A stretch of DNA of 11,302 bases from Helicobacteraceae bacterium (GTDB taxonomy: Bacteria > Campylobacterota > Campylobacteria > Campylobacterales > Sulfurimonadaceae). The translations under genes were made by a program, and so were the position numbers. The DNA lies in assembly GCA_027061425.1 (NCBI GenBank), contig JALSUN010000087.1, forward strand, positions 1 through 11,302, read 5' to 3'. Positions 1 to 7,567 of the stretch are shown one piece after another. The notes beneath the pieces were generated by a model. It did not search any database and had not been told where the DNA came from. It was given only the letters and a program-made list of their open reading frames with translations. Every line of letters begins with the position of its first letter. Positions within the stretch are counted from its first letter, which is position 1.

Positions 1-108
1 CTCTACCTCGGTTACACCCTCAAACACCGATCAAGTGTTTTTGGACTTTATGGTGGAGCTCTCAATGGTTCTAACTACAACATGGTCACACTGGAAAAAA
101 ACTTCTAA
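1..108 (+). CDS. C-terminal fragment of a probable outer-membrane beta-barrel protein
   Basis: Frame 1 is open from the left edge to the TAA at 106-108, giving the last 35 residues of a protein whose start lies outside the window. The tail alternates polar and hydrophobic residues and finishes NMVTLEKNF. A terminal phenylalanine on an amphipathic final strand is the usual signature for recognition by the outer-membrane beta-barrel assembly machinery. The upstream part is rich in Gly, Tyr and Asn, which also suits a barrel strand and turn. The family cannot be named from so little. The stop overlaps by 4 bases with the stop of the convergent PAP2 gene. That this is the true coding end is fairly likely; the barrel assignment is an inference from the terminal residues alone. 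Confidence 0.55.
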   Translation, partial: LYLGYTLKHRSSVFGLYGGALNGSNYNMVTLEKNF

Positions 109-725
109 ACTTTTTTAAGCCCCATAAATTTACTGTGATACAGTAGTAATGTGGTCAGCGTACCAAAGAGTGCCCCAGCCATCACATCACTTGGATAGTG
201 GTCCCAAGCACCTACACGGGCGAGCGCAATAGTCACCGCATAACTATAAAAGAGAGGCCATGCTCTAGGAAAAAAGAGTGTTAATGCCGTAGCTAAAGTA
301 AAAGCTGTAGTGGCGTGTCCAGAGGGAAATGAGAGGTGGGCGTGGTCTCTTAATGAGGCAAACCATGTAAATCCAAATTCATCCTGGTTTTTCAAAAGTA
401 TCGGACGCGCTTTTCCAAAGATCACTTTAATAACATTTGCCCCTATTCCTGTAATAACAACGCTTAAAAATACAAAACGGCTGCGAACCATTAATAGCGT
501 GTGCTCCGTTTTTATATACTTAGTGATGATCCATATCAGACCAGAGATGATTAATATATACAGGGCCTCTCCAAAATAACCTAAAAATGTAGCAATATCA
601 TCTAGTATAGAGCCATCTTGCGCTATGGCCCAGCGTCCCACAGGGATATCAAAGTAGAGATATGAGAGTACAATGAGAAGGAGTGTGAAGAGTGAACCGA
701 GTATCAGTAATGTTTTGTTGGGCAC
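105..725 (-). CDS. PAP2-family membrane phosphatase
   Basis: A 206-residue integral-membrane phosphatase of the PAP2 (acid phosphatase/lipid phosphatase) superfamily. All three catalytic blocks are present: K100-x6-R107-P108, P134-S135-G136-H137, and R170-x5-H176-x3-D180. The residue before R170 is Ala where the family usually has Ser. About six hydrophobic segments are visible, the first at roughly residues 5-25. Relatives act on undecaprenyl pyrophosphate, lipid A phosphate or phosphatidyl-glycerophosphate at the periplasmic face; the substrate cannot be fixed from sequence. The start is GTG, overlapping the TAG stop of the preceding glycosyltransferase by one base (TAGTG), which suggests translational coupling. 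As last gene of the envelope operon it could recycle polyprenyl carrier lipid or dephosphorylate the lipid acceptor; this is inferred from context. Family assignment is firm. Confidence 0.88.
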   Translation of the reverse strand: MPNKTLLILGSLFTLLLIVLSYLYFDIPVGRWAIAQDGSILDDIATFLGYFGEALYILIISGLIWIITKYIKTEHTLLMVRSRFVFLSVVITGIGANVIKVIFGKARPILLKNQDEFGFTWFASLRDHAHLSFPSGHATTAFTLATALTLFFPRAWPLFYSYAVTIALARVGAWDHYPSDVMAGALFGTLTTLLLYHSKFMGLKKV

Positions 726-2155
726 TATTTTCTACCTTGGAAGTCTCTACACCAGACATACTCTATGGTGTTGACCTTATGATGATTAAGTACCAAGTCT
801 ATTTGCGCAGCTTTTTCACTCTGACTACATATCATTGTATTTTTAATGTCTGTATGATAATCATGGGTGTTGATAAAAAGAAGATCTCTACCTAGGGGAG
901 ACTGCTTGCGCCAAAACTTGTATTGGGAGTCTTTATTGCTGATGAGAAAAAGATCACTATCATAAGGGTGATTATAGAAATTGGCGCGTGAGGCTATGAA
1001 CCAGTTGGTCACCGCTATGGCTGAGTTGTTATTGTCTTCTAAGAGGGTGTTGGCCTCTTTCATAATGGTGTCAAAGCCGTAGATGTCTCTGTGTAGGGAC
1101 TTATAATCTGGAAAGGGTATAAGCTTCAAGGAGAGTTCTGCATAGAGCACCAGAGTAATCAAGAGAGAGAGACCGATAGCACCCTTAAGATAACGACGCC
1201 AAGCCACACTTTTTTCCCACAACAGTGCACTGCCTATAGGAATGAACAAAAGGTAAAAAAGAGCTGTCCAGTGTGGTAAGGCCGTTTTATACAGTGAAGC
1301 ATATGTAAAAAAGAGTATGAGAGTCAGACCAAAAAGTCCACTCAAAAAGAGTCTCTCGTCTTTAGACTTTAATGCACGATAAAGTCCATAAAATGCCAGA
1401 GGTGAGAGAAAGGGTGAGTACGCAAGAAACTGCGTCACGATAGAGCGAAAAAATCCACTCCATTTAATGGTATTAGAACCCACAACATGCTCACTTTGAA
1501 AAGTGAAACTGATCCAGTCATGTTGTATGTTCCACAGAAGCACAGGAGAGATGAGTAACAGAGCGGGAACAATGGCTATCAAGATTTTTGGTGAGTAAAA
1601 GAGCTTATACTGCTTCTTGATGATGAAAAAAAGTAAAATAGGGATCACAAACAAAACGGCTGTATATTTTGCAAGACCCGCGATGCCTAACAAGAGACCA
1701 AGAACCAACCAGTTGAGAGCACTCTGGTTTTTACTCAGAGAGACCGTTGCCAAGATAATGGGGATGATAAGCGCAAAGAGCAAGGTGTCAGGCATCAGCA
1801 TCATAAACAGCGCATTAAACATAAACGATCCGCTTAATGCCAGTGCACCGACCAAGGCCAAGGTACTTTTTTTAGTAATCTCATAGATGAGAAAATAGAC
1901 ACTCCAAAGCGTAATAGCGCCTATGATCACCGCACTTAGACGTACAGCAAACTCATTAATACCAAAAATACTCATAAACAGGTACTGCACCCAACCGACC
2001 AAAGGAGGATGGTCATAATAGCTCAGGTCAACATGCATGCCATACAGGGCGTAATGGGCTTCGTCAACACCAAGACCAAATTGAGGAATGACGAAAAGAC
2101 GTAGTAAAAAAAGAGCGGCTAAGAGGTAGTAGAAGTTTTGATGGATACTTCTCAT
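725..2155 (-). CDS. ArnT/PMT-like GT-C family lipid-linked sugar transferase
   Basis: A 476-residue polytopic protein of the dolichyl-phosphate-mannose-protein mannosyltransferase/ArnT superfamily (GT39/GT83-like, PMT_2 domain). These enzymes take a sugar from a polyprenyl monophosphate donor and transfer it to lipid A, a glycan or a protein on the outer face of the inner membrane. After the first transmembrane helix (about 8-24) comes the diagnostic acidic loop: GVDEAHY with D31-E32, followed by YYDHPPL at 46-52. Around ten further hydrophobic segments run to about residue 345, and the C-terminal ~130 residues form a soluble periplasmic domain. Its ATG overlaps the stop of the upstream GT2 gene by 4 bases (ATGA), so the donor-making enzyme and the transferase are translated in tandem. 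Acceptor and sugar are unknown. It is not called arnT because no other arn genes are present. Confidence 0.85.
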   Translation of the reverse strand: MRSIHQNFYYLLAALFLLRLFVIPQFGLGVDEAHYALYGMHVDLSYYDHPPLVGWVQYLFMSIFGINEFAVRLSAVIIGAITLWSVYFLIYEITKKSTLALVGALALSGSFMFNALFMMLMPDTLLFALIIPIILATVSLSKNQSALNWLVLGLLLGIAGLAKYTAVLFVIPILLFFIIKKQYKLFYSPKILIAIVPALLLISPVLLWNIQHDWISFTFQSEHVVGSNTIKWSGFFRSIVTQFLAYSPFLSPLAFYGLYRALKSKDERLFLSGLFGLTLILFFTYASLYKTALPHWTALFYLLFIPIGSALLWEKSVAWRRYLKGAIGLSLLITLVLYAELSLKLIPFPDYKSLHRDIYGFDTIMKEANTLLEDNNNSAIAVTNWFIASRANFYNHPYDSDLFLISNKDSQYKFWRKQSPLGRDLLFINTHDYHTDIKNTMICSQSEKAAQIDLVLNHHKVNTIEYVWCRDFQGRK

Positions 2156-2913
2156 TGTTGACCTTGGGTGTCACCTACTGCTTTTTTGTCTTTCATAAAC
2201 TCTTTTTTGTGCAGGCGCAAGGTCACTACGTTTAGAAGTGCCTCTATAAAGATCTTTTTAGACATCTTAGACTTTCCGGCAACCCTGTCTTCAAACACAA
2301 TGGGTACCTCTTTTACTCTAAAACCATTGATGATAGTACGGTAGTTCATCTCTATCTGAAAGGCATACCCTGCACTGATGATACTCTCAAGGTCTATGGT
2401 CTCAAGAACTTCACGTCTGAAACATTTAAAACCACCGGTGACATCTTTTATTGAGATCCCTAAAATAGTCCTTGCATAGGTACTGCCACCAAAGCTGATG
2501 AACTTTCTAAACCATGACCAGTTGACCACACCGCCACCTTCTACATAGCGAGAGCCTATAACAAGATCATTGTTTTTTATGTTTTCTATAAATGTTGAGA
2601 GATATTTAGGATCGTGAGAGAGGTCTGCATCCATCTCTATAATAAATTCATACGGGTATCCCAAACACCACTTAAAACCAGCAATATACGCTTTACCGAG
2701 CCCTTCTTTCGCCTCTCTCACTAAGAGGTTTAGTTGGTTTCCATAGCGTTTTTCGTCCATGATCTCTTGAACTTTTTCATACGTTTTATCAGGGGAGTTG
2801 TCATCAACCACTAAGATGTCTAGACCAAGATTAAGAGCAAAGACCTTCTCTAAAATGACCGTAATGTTTTCGATCTCATTATAAGTCGGAATAACAACGA
2901 TACCTCTGTTCAT
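2152..2913 (-). CDS. Polyprenol-phosphate-sugar synthase (Dpm1-like GT2)
   Basis: A 253-residue GT-A fold family 2 glycosyltransferase closely resembling dolichol/polyprenol monophosphomannose synthases. Visible blocks are VVIPTYNE (residues 6-13), VVDDNSPDKT with D37-D38, the metal-binding DADLSHDP with D95-x-D97, and DVTGGFKCFRREVL (157-170), with GKSKMSKK further on. It would transfer a nucleotide-activated sugar to a polyprenyl phosphate on the cytoplasmic face. It has no C-terminal membrane helices. In several Dpm1-type enzymes a GtrA-like membrane domain is fused at that point; here a GtrA-like protein is encoded separately just upstream, overlapping by 4 bases. The downstream gene is a GT-C enzyme that would use the product. 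The family is firm. Mannose as the sugar is only the family default, and glucose, galactose or an amino sugar are equally possible. Confidence 0.88.
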   Translation of the reverse strand: MNRGIVVIPTYNEIENITVILEKVFALNLGLDILVVDDNSPDKTYEKVQEIMDEKRYGNQLNLLVREAKEGLGKAYIAGFKWCLGYPYEFIIEMDADLSHDPKYLSTFIENIKNNDLVIGSRYVEGGGVVNWSWFRKFISFGGSTYARTILGISIKDVTGGFKCFRREVLETIDLESIISAGYAFQIEMNYRTIINGFRVKEVPIVFEDRVAGKSKMSKKIFIEALLNVVTLRLHKKEFMKDKKAVGDTQGQQ

Positions 2914-3311
2914 GATGTCTGCTCCTTTTCTTTAGCAAATATAATAAGATAACTTCCTAAAAAATTAAACCCCATAGCCACACCAATACCCGCAATCTGA
3001 CCCAGTATTTTAATAATCTTGTCATCTCCAAAAACTTCTACAACAGCGTTAAGTACTGCAAGATTAATTAAAAAAGACAAGAAATTCAAGATCAGGTATT
3101 TTGAGAACTTTTTTCTCGTTTTAGTATTATGATCTTTAAAGGTCCAGCGTTTGTTAAGCTGATAGTTCTGTGTAACTGCTACTAAAAAGGCTATAAAAGA
3201 TGAGATATTATAGTTAATGTTTAAAAGTGTCAGTATGGAGAAAATAACGATGTTCGTTACAGATCCAAGAGCACCAACAGAACCAAATTTCGCAAGTTTA
3301 TTAATAATTAT
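2910..3311 (-). CDS. GtrA-like membrane protein with a non-canonical start codon
   Basis: Translating the minus strand here gives about 133 residues with four hydrophobic segments and the GtrA family pattern: KLAKFGSVGALGSVTN near the start, then QNYQLNKRWTF between helices 2 and 3, and GVAMGFNFLGSYLIIF in the last helix. GtrA-like proteins are thought to help move or handle polyprenyl-phosphate-linked sugars, and some Dpm1 enzymes carry this domain fused. The TGA stop overlaps the ATG of the GT2 gene (ATGA). The frame opens after a TAG in the end of the upstream gene and contains no ATG, GTG or TTG before the conserved core. A GAGG at 3323-3320 lies 8 bases before ATA at 3311-3309, followed by ATT at 3308 and 3305, so an AUA or AUU start is proposed. 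The family is well supported; the exact start is uncertain. Confidence 0.8.
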   Translation of the reverse strand: MIINKLAKFGSVGALGSVTNIVIFSILTLLNINYNISSFIAFLVAVTQNYQLNKRWTFKDHNTKTRKKFSKYLILNFLSFLINLAVLNAVVEVFGDDKIIKILGQIAGIGVAMGFNFLGSYLIIFAKEKEQTS

Positions 3312-3345
3312 AGTGTTTTCCTCAATATCGTTGATCGTGTGATGA

Positions 3346-5244
3346 CTAATAGTCTAAAAAGGTTTGAAACAGCTTTTCTAAATAGAGTTGACCTTTTAAC
3401 TTGAGTGTCTCTGTTGCATTGCCATCGTGCATTTTTGTGCGTTTGTTGACGATATCATATGCTATATAACCCTCAGGCGTGATTATACCATAGCCATTGG
3501 TAATGGAGAAATAAGCGCTTGGCTCATAATCAGAACAAAAAACATCCCGACTAAAGGTGAATTTTTTATGATCTATATCGAGTTGTGAGAGTAGTGTTCC
3601 TGCGATATCATGCTGAGAAACAATAGTATCTACCGTTTTACCTCTAAACTCTTTTTTAATCACCTCACCATAAAACATCATAGGGATGTGATGCCACCGT
3701 GGATCATTTCTATTCCAAGCGAGTGTGGTGTGGTGGGAGTGGTCAGCAACAAAAATAAAAAGTGTGTTGGCATACCATGACTCTTTTTTAGAAGACGCTA
3801 TAAATTCTCCGATGGACTTGTCCGTATAATAGACAGAGTTAAAAAAGCCATTATCTCCACCTGCCCATTTTATGACATCTTGCATCGGTTGGTCGTAAGG
3901 AGAGTGTGAAGATAGCGTGAACATAGAGGCAAAAAACGGTGTTTTAGCTTTCGAAATTTTCTCTCTCAAGTAGTTAAACATATACCCATCATGAAGTCCT
4001 AAACGTCCATTTACCCCTTCATCATCTACACTCGGTATATCTTTATACTCTTCTATGGTCTGAAACTTGTTTTTATAGATAAAAGAGGTGAGGTTTCCAT
4101 ATCGTAACTGTCCACCATAAAGGAACATGCTCTCTCTGTAGCCATTTTGCATCAGACTTTCTGTTATGGAGGGGAGTTTGGTATGTTTACTTGAAAATTC
4201 ACTGATGTTGACATTAAAAAGATCAGGCCAAGCAGAGAGTACAGCCGGAAGTCCCTCATGTGAGAGTGAACCGCTTCCGTAAGCATGACGAAATAGAATT
4301 CCCTCCTCTGAAAGTTTCAAAAAGTTAGGTATTACACTGCGTAACTTTGGATCATCATCTATAAAGTCACCCGCCCAACTTTCCAAGACAATAAGAACTA
4401 CATTAGGGCGTGTAGTTGTAAGAATTTTAGTGGTGTTGCACTCTGGGTTTGTAGAGATAAGACGCGAGACCATCTCCTCTTTCTCTTTGGTATCCATTTT
4501 AACCGTATAAGGATTTTTGGTTGTTAATACATCTTGTGCATTAAGTGTCGTTTTGAGAAGGTTATAGGCGGTGTTGACCGCAGCATCATTGTAGATCTTC
4601 TGTTTTGAAAAATAGGCATCGGCCTGCGCAACGACTGCAGAACTGACACCTCCTCTGGCACCTATGACCACAACTACAGGCATTACTACAAAAAATGCGA
4701 GTGTCACCGCATAACACTTTTTAGTCGGTACCATACTCTTTTTAAACACTTTCTCAACGGCCTTAAACAGTATAAACAGTGCCACTAAAAGTATGAACGT
4801 CAACAAAATAGTGTAGAGCCAAGGGTTAGAGTTTAAAATCTCATCAGGATGACTTAAGTAGTTAAGTACTTGAAAGTCTGGCTTCTCTTCCCACTCATTA
4901 TAGACACCAAGTTCAGCGATATATGAAAAACTGATCACCAATAACATGATATAAATATAAAATTTCAGAAGATACTTAAAAAGGGGTAAACGGACTAGAG
5001 AGTAAAAGAGTATCAGAAAAAATGGAATGATAGAAGCATACGCAGCACCAGAAGTGTCTACTACCAGAGCATGCCAATAACTGCCAATAACCTCACTAAA
5101 AATATTATGGGTTAATGCTATCTTATCGTGAAAGTAAATGAAGAAAATCGTACGAAACATTATAAAAGAGAACATAAAGAGTAGGTAAATCTTTGCCATC
5201 AACCAAAATGTATTTTTAATTTCCAACAGGACATTTTCTCTCAT
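3346..5244 (-). CDS. LTA synthase/phosphoglycerol transferase-like membrane enzyme (sulfatase fold)
   Basis: A 632-residue protein with five N-terminal membrane helices (about 12-36, 66-86, 90-112, 143-164, 176-196) and a large periplasmic sulfatase-fold domain from about 275. It matches the layout of LtaS/MdoB-type enzymes found in Gram-negative bacteria, which transfer phosphoglycerol or a similar head group to envelope glycans. Metal-site blocks are visible: NVVLIVLESW with E288, SSHSPY with H447, VADHSHH with D501 and H502, and WHHIPMMFYG. In the block around SGSLSHEGLPAVL the usual Thr nucleophile is replaced by Ser326. The start has a GGGGAAG ribosome site 4 bases before the ATG. It leads the envelope operon, with only 34 bases between its stop and the proposed GtrA start. 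Phosphoethanolamine transfer is an alternative role. Fold and family are firm; substrate is unknown. Confidence 0.82.
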   Translation of the reverse strand: MRENVLLEIKNTFWLMAKIYLLFMFSFIMFRTIFFIYFHDKIALTHNIFSEVIGSYWHALVVDTSGAAYASIIPFFLILFYSLVRLPLFKYLLKFYIYIMLLVISFSYIAELGVYNEWEEKPDFQVLNYLSHPDEILNSNPWLYTILLTFILLVALFILFKAVEKVFKKSMVPTKKCYAVTLAFFVVMPVVVVIGARGGVSSAVVAQADAYFSKQKIYNDAAVNTAYNLLKTTLNAQDVLTTKNPYTVKMDTKEKEEMVSRLISTNPECNTTKILTTTRPNVVLIVLESWAGDFIDDDPKLRSVIPNFLKLSEEGILFRHAYGSGSLSHEGLPAVLSAWPDLFNVNISEFSSKHTKLPSITESLMQNGYRESMFLYGGQLRYGNLTSFIYKNKFQTIEEYKDIPSVDDEGVNGRLGLHDGYMFNYLREKISKAKTPFFASMFTLSSHSPYDQPMQDVIKWAGGDNGFFNSVYYTDKSIGEFIASSKKESWYANTLFIFVADHSHHTTLAWNRNDPRWHHIPMMFYGEVIKKEFRGKTVDTIVSQHDIAGTLLSQLDIDHKKFTFSRDVFCSDYEPSAYFSITNGYGIITPEGYIAYDIVNKRTKMHDGNATETLKLKGQLYLEKLFQTFLDY

Positions 5245-5296
5245 TTATCTTCCCCAATTTACATCTATGTTTTTTGCGTATCGCTTTAAACTCCGC

Positions 5297-5325
5297 ATTT
5301 TAACACTATTTTAAAAACCGCTGCA
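5297..5325 (-). promoter_or_regulatory. Possible promoter of the envelope operon
   Basis: A TAAAAT box (minus strand, 5302-5297) preceded by TGT sits at the end of the upstream lysR gene, about 53 bases before the ATG of the LTA-synthase-like gene. The -35 region is poor (TGCAGC at 17 bases). The same TGTTAARAT pattern occurs upstream of two other genes in the window, which lends some support. There is no clear terminator after lysR, so read-through from lysR is an alternative. Confidence 0.28.
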
Positions 5326-6193
5326 TAACAAAGTCTTTAAAATGCTTCATAAGTGCTGATTCACTTCTATCTTTCCGTTTTACCAAGATAAAGTCTCGTG
5401 TAAAAGAGATGTTAATGACTTTAACTTCAAACAGTTTCTCTTCAGCAAGTGCTTTTTCGACACAGATACGGGGTAAAACAGTAAAGTAGTCTTCACCACT
5501 TTCTAAAAAATTTTTAATCGCTTCTATACTTCCAAATTCCATAAAAACATTCAGTTCTTTGTCCAAGGGAGCAATAGTCTTTAAAAAGACAGAACGTGTA
5601 CCTGATCCTTCCTCTCGCATCACCCATTTTTTCTCTGTAATTTGATCTATGTAGAGAGGTTTAGCTCCTTTAAAACTGCTATCTCTTGTCACAACGACCA
5701 GTTCATCCTGCATCAAAACATGACACTCGATGTTAACATCATTACAGGCACCTTCTATAAAACCTAAGTCACTCTCACCATTTTTTACCCGCTCTATCAC
5801 TTCATAAGAGTTGGCACTTTTAAGACTCAAATGCATCCCGTCATGTGCCTTAAGATAATCATAGATTAGTGTTGGCATAAAGTAGTCAGCCACCGTAGCA
5901 CTAGCACTGATACGAAGTTCTCCCATAAGTTTGGCATCACTAAAACGTGCATAAAGCTCTTTTAGATGTTCTAAGGAGGGGGCACACTCTTGCAGTAACA
6001 GATGTCCTCTGTCATTAAGTATCAGTTTTTTACCTATACGGTCAAATAACTGATCTTTGAGCTCTCTTTCAAGTTCTCTAATGGCCATTGAGACCGCAGA
6101 CTGACTCATTTCGTACTCTTTAGCCGTTTCTACAACCCGCTGAGTACGGGCAAGGGAGATAAAAAGTTCTAACTGTTTAAAAGAGTACATCAT
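5306..6193 (-). CDS. LysR-type transcriptional regulator divergent from sorAB (YeiE-like)
   Basis: A LysR-family regulator of about 295 residues. The N-terminus holds the winged helix-turn-helix: FKQLELFISLARTQR, then SQSAVSMAIRELE, then LFDRIGKKLILNDRGH. The effector domain follows with RISASATVADYFMP, YEVIERVKNGESDLGFIEG and VVVTRDSS, the arrangement seen in CysB/YeiE-type regulators. YeiE proteins are known to respond to sulfite in enterobacteria, so the divergent sulfite dehydrogenase genes suggest the same role here; this is an inference. A longer reading from a GTG at 6202 is unlikely because that GTG is part of GTGAGG, the apparent Shine-Dalgarno sequence for the tandem ATGs at 6193 and 6190. 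The ATG at 6190 has the better spacing (6 bases). The stop lies 61 bases before the next gene. Family firm, effector unproven. Confidence 0.88.
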   Translation of the reverse strand: MMYSFKQLELFISLARTQRVVETAKEYEMSQSAVSMAIRELERELKDQLFDRIGKKLILNDRGHLLLQECAPSLEHLKELYARFSDAKLMGELRISASATVADYFMPTLIYDYLKAHDGMHLSLKSANSYEVIERVKNGESDLGFIEGACNDVNIECHVLMQDELVVVTRDSSFKGAKPLYIDQITEKKWVMREEGSGTRSVFLKTIAPLDKELNVFMEFGSIEAIKNFLESGEDYFTVLPRICVEKALAEEKLFEVKVINISFTRDFILVKRKDRSESALMKHFKDFVMQRFLK

Positions 6194-6207
6194 ATACCTC
6201 ACTATCT

Positions 6208-6223
6208 ACCATGTTCATATGGT
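6208..6223. promoter_or_regulatory. Perfect palindrome next to the lysR start, possible operator
   Basis: ACCAT-N6-ATGGT is a perfect 5-base inverted repeat. It begins just upstream of the lysR Shine-Dalgarno sequence and ends one base short of where transcription from the minus-strand TATAAT at 6236-6231 would begin. That position suits an autoregulatory LysR site. It does not match a strict T-N11-A core, so this is a candidate only. Confidence 0.35.
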
Positions 6224-6230
6224 TTAATTC

Positions 6231-6236
6231 ATTATA
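6231..6236 (-). promoter_or_regulatory. -10 box of the lysR promoter
   Basis: The minus strand reads TATAAT at 6236-6231, a perfect -10 consensus, about 38 bases before the lysR ATG. The -35 at 17 bases is only TGTATG, which is normal for this phylum, where -35 boxes are often weak. Expected transcription start is near 6224. Confidence 0.5.
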
Positions 6237-6269
6237 ATTGTGTGTTACTATAGCATACATTCAATTATA
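6233..6269. promoter_or_regulatory. 8-bp inverted repeat in the lysR-sorA divergent region, possible operator
   Basis: TATAATTG at 6233-6240 and CAATTATA at 6262-6269 form a perfect 8-base inverted repeat with a 21-base spacer. It covers the lysR -10 box and lies 29 bases upstream of the sorA -35. The arms are about three helical turns apart centre to centre, so a tetrameric LysR protein could bridge them. A/T-rich arms can arise by chance, so confidence is moderate. Confidence 0.35.
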
Positions 6270-6297
6270 TTGTTTGTTACATCCCTTTAACTTTATT

Positions 6298-6325
6298 TTG
6301 ATTCACCTTATATCTGTGTTAAAAT
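6298..6325 (+). promoter_or_regulatory. Promoter of sorAB
   Basis: TTGATT at 6298-6303 is followed after 16 bases by TAAAAT at 6320-6325, itself preceded by TGTGT. Expected transcription start is near 6332, giving a leader of about 20 bases to the sorA ATG at 6352, just long enough for the AAAGG ribosome site at 6341-6345. Confidence 0.5.
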
Positions 6326-6351
6326 ACACCATAATTTTTCAAAGGTTCCCT

Positions 6352-7557
6352 ATGAAACGAAGAGACTTTTTCAAAACAACTATTGCTGGAGCTGCCGCAA
6401 CTATGGCAACTTCACTTGAGGCAGGCGTAACAGGACAACCAATCGACAATCGTAAGATTTCGAAGCTTAATTTTCCTGAAAAACGCCCCATGATCACCTA
6501 CTCTGATCGTCCACCACTTTTAGAGTCACCACGCTGTACATTTGCAAATGCAATTACACCCAATGATGCATTTTTTGTACGTTGGCACATGCCGGACATC
6601 CCAACACATATAGACCCAAAAACTTACAAGATCAGCATCAATGGTCTTGTAAATAAAGAGCTTGACATCACACTTGACTACCTTAAAGATCCTGCGAACT
6701 TTGAGCAGGTAGAAGTCACTGCTGTCCTTCAATGTGGTGGTAACAGCCGCTCAGCCTTCAAACCAACTGCTGGTGGCATACAGTGGGGACACGGTGCTAT
6801 GGGTTGTGCGAAATGGAAAGGGGTACGTTTAAGTGACCTTCTTGACCAAGCAGGCCTGAAACAAGATGCAGAGTGGATCGGTTTTAATGGTAGCGAGACG
6901 GCTGCTTACTACGAGACACCAAACTTCATCCGTGAACTTCACCTAGAAGAGCTTGATGACCATGTTATCTTGGCTTATGAAATGAATGGTGAGGACCTTC
7001 CGTATCTTAATGGTTACCCACTTCGTCTTATCATTCCAGGAACCTACTCTGACAGTTGGGTTAAGATGTTAAGTAACATCACCGTAACCAACAAGTACAA
7101 AAAACTTTTCTTTATGGACATCGCATATCGTGTGCCAGATAATGCATGTGAATGTGAAACACCTGAGAAACACGCGAAGACCACTAAACCTATTACAAAG
7201 ATGAATGTCAAATCGGTTATAGGCTATCCAGAAAATGGTGAAAAGTTACAGAAAAACTCTCATGTTGTAGTGCGTGGTGTTGCGTTTGATGATGGGCATG
7301 GTATCCGCGAAGTGAAGATCTCTATCGACAATGGTAAAACTTGGAAGCAAGCAGAACTCGACAGTGGTGAGGCAGGTCGTTATGCTTATAGAACCTTCAA
7401 GCTTGCGATCAATCCTACTAAGTATGGAAAAATGACCATTATGGCTAAAGCCATTAATAAGATCGGTCAAGAGCAGCCTTTGGCTAAAGACATTAAATGG
7501 AACCACGGTGGTTACAAGTTTAATGGTATTGATGTAGTCACTGTAGATGTGTCTTAA
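6352..7557 (+). CDS. sorA: Sulfite dehydrogenase molybdenum subunit (SorA-like)
   Basis: A 401-residue periplasmic molybdoenzyme of the sulfite oxidase family, expected to oxidise sulfite to sulfate and pass electrons to its cytochrome partner. It begins MKRRDFFKTT with a twin-arginine motif (R3-R4) and a short hydrophobic stretch, so folded export by the Tat system is expected. The molybdopterin domain carries C128 in VLQCGGNSRSAF, the likely Mo ligand, followed by GAMGCAKWKGVRLSDLL and GYPLRLIIPGTYSDSWVK (221-238). The C-terminal ~120 residues form the Mo-co dimerisation domain with VKISIDNGKTWKQAEL. The ATG at 6352 is chosen because it places the Tat motif at the N-terminus and has AAAGG six bases upstream; an in-frame upstream ATG at 6238 would bury it. 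The next gene is a small cytochrome c, the same order as Campylobacter jejuni Cj0005c-Cj0004c. SoxC is the main alternative, but no soxD follows. Confidence 0.87.
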   Translation: MKRRDFFKTTIAGAAATMATSLEAGVTGQPIDNRKISKLNFPEKRPMITYSDRPPLLESPRCTFANAITPNDAFFVRWHMPDIPTHIDPKTYKISINGLVNKELDITLDYLKDPANFEQVEVTAVLQCGGNSRSAFKPTAGGIQWGHGAMGCAKWKGVRLSDLLDQAGLKQDAEWIGFNGSETAAYYETPNFIRELHLEELDDHVILAYEMNGEDLPYLNGYPLRLIIPGTYSDSWVKMLSNITVTNKYKKLFFMDIAYRVPDNACECETPEKHAKTTKPITKMNVKSVIGYPENGEKLQKNSHVVVRGVAFDDGHGIREVKISIDNGKTWKQAELDSGEAGRYAYRTFKLAINPTKYGKMTIMAKAINKIGQEQPLAKDIKWNHGGYKFNGIDVVTVDVS

Positions 7558-7567
7558 GGAGATAATG

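Noticed and set aside
6238..6351. 38-residue N-terminal extension of SorA from an upstream ATG
   Set aside because: It would push the twin-arginine motif inward and would begin upstream of the proposed promoter; the ATG at 6352 has its own ribosome site.
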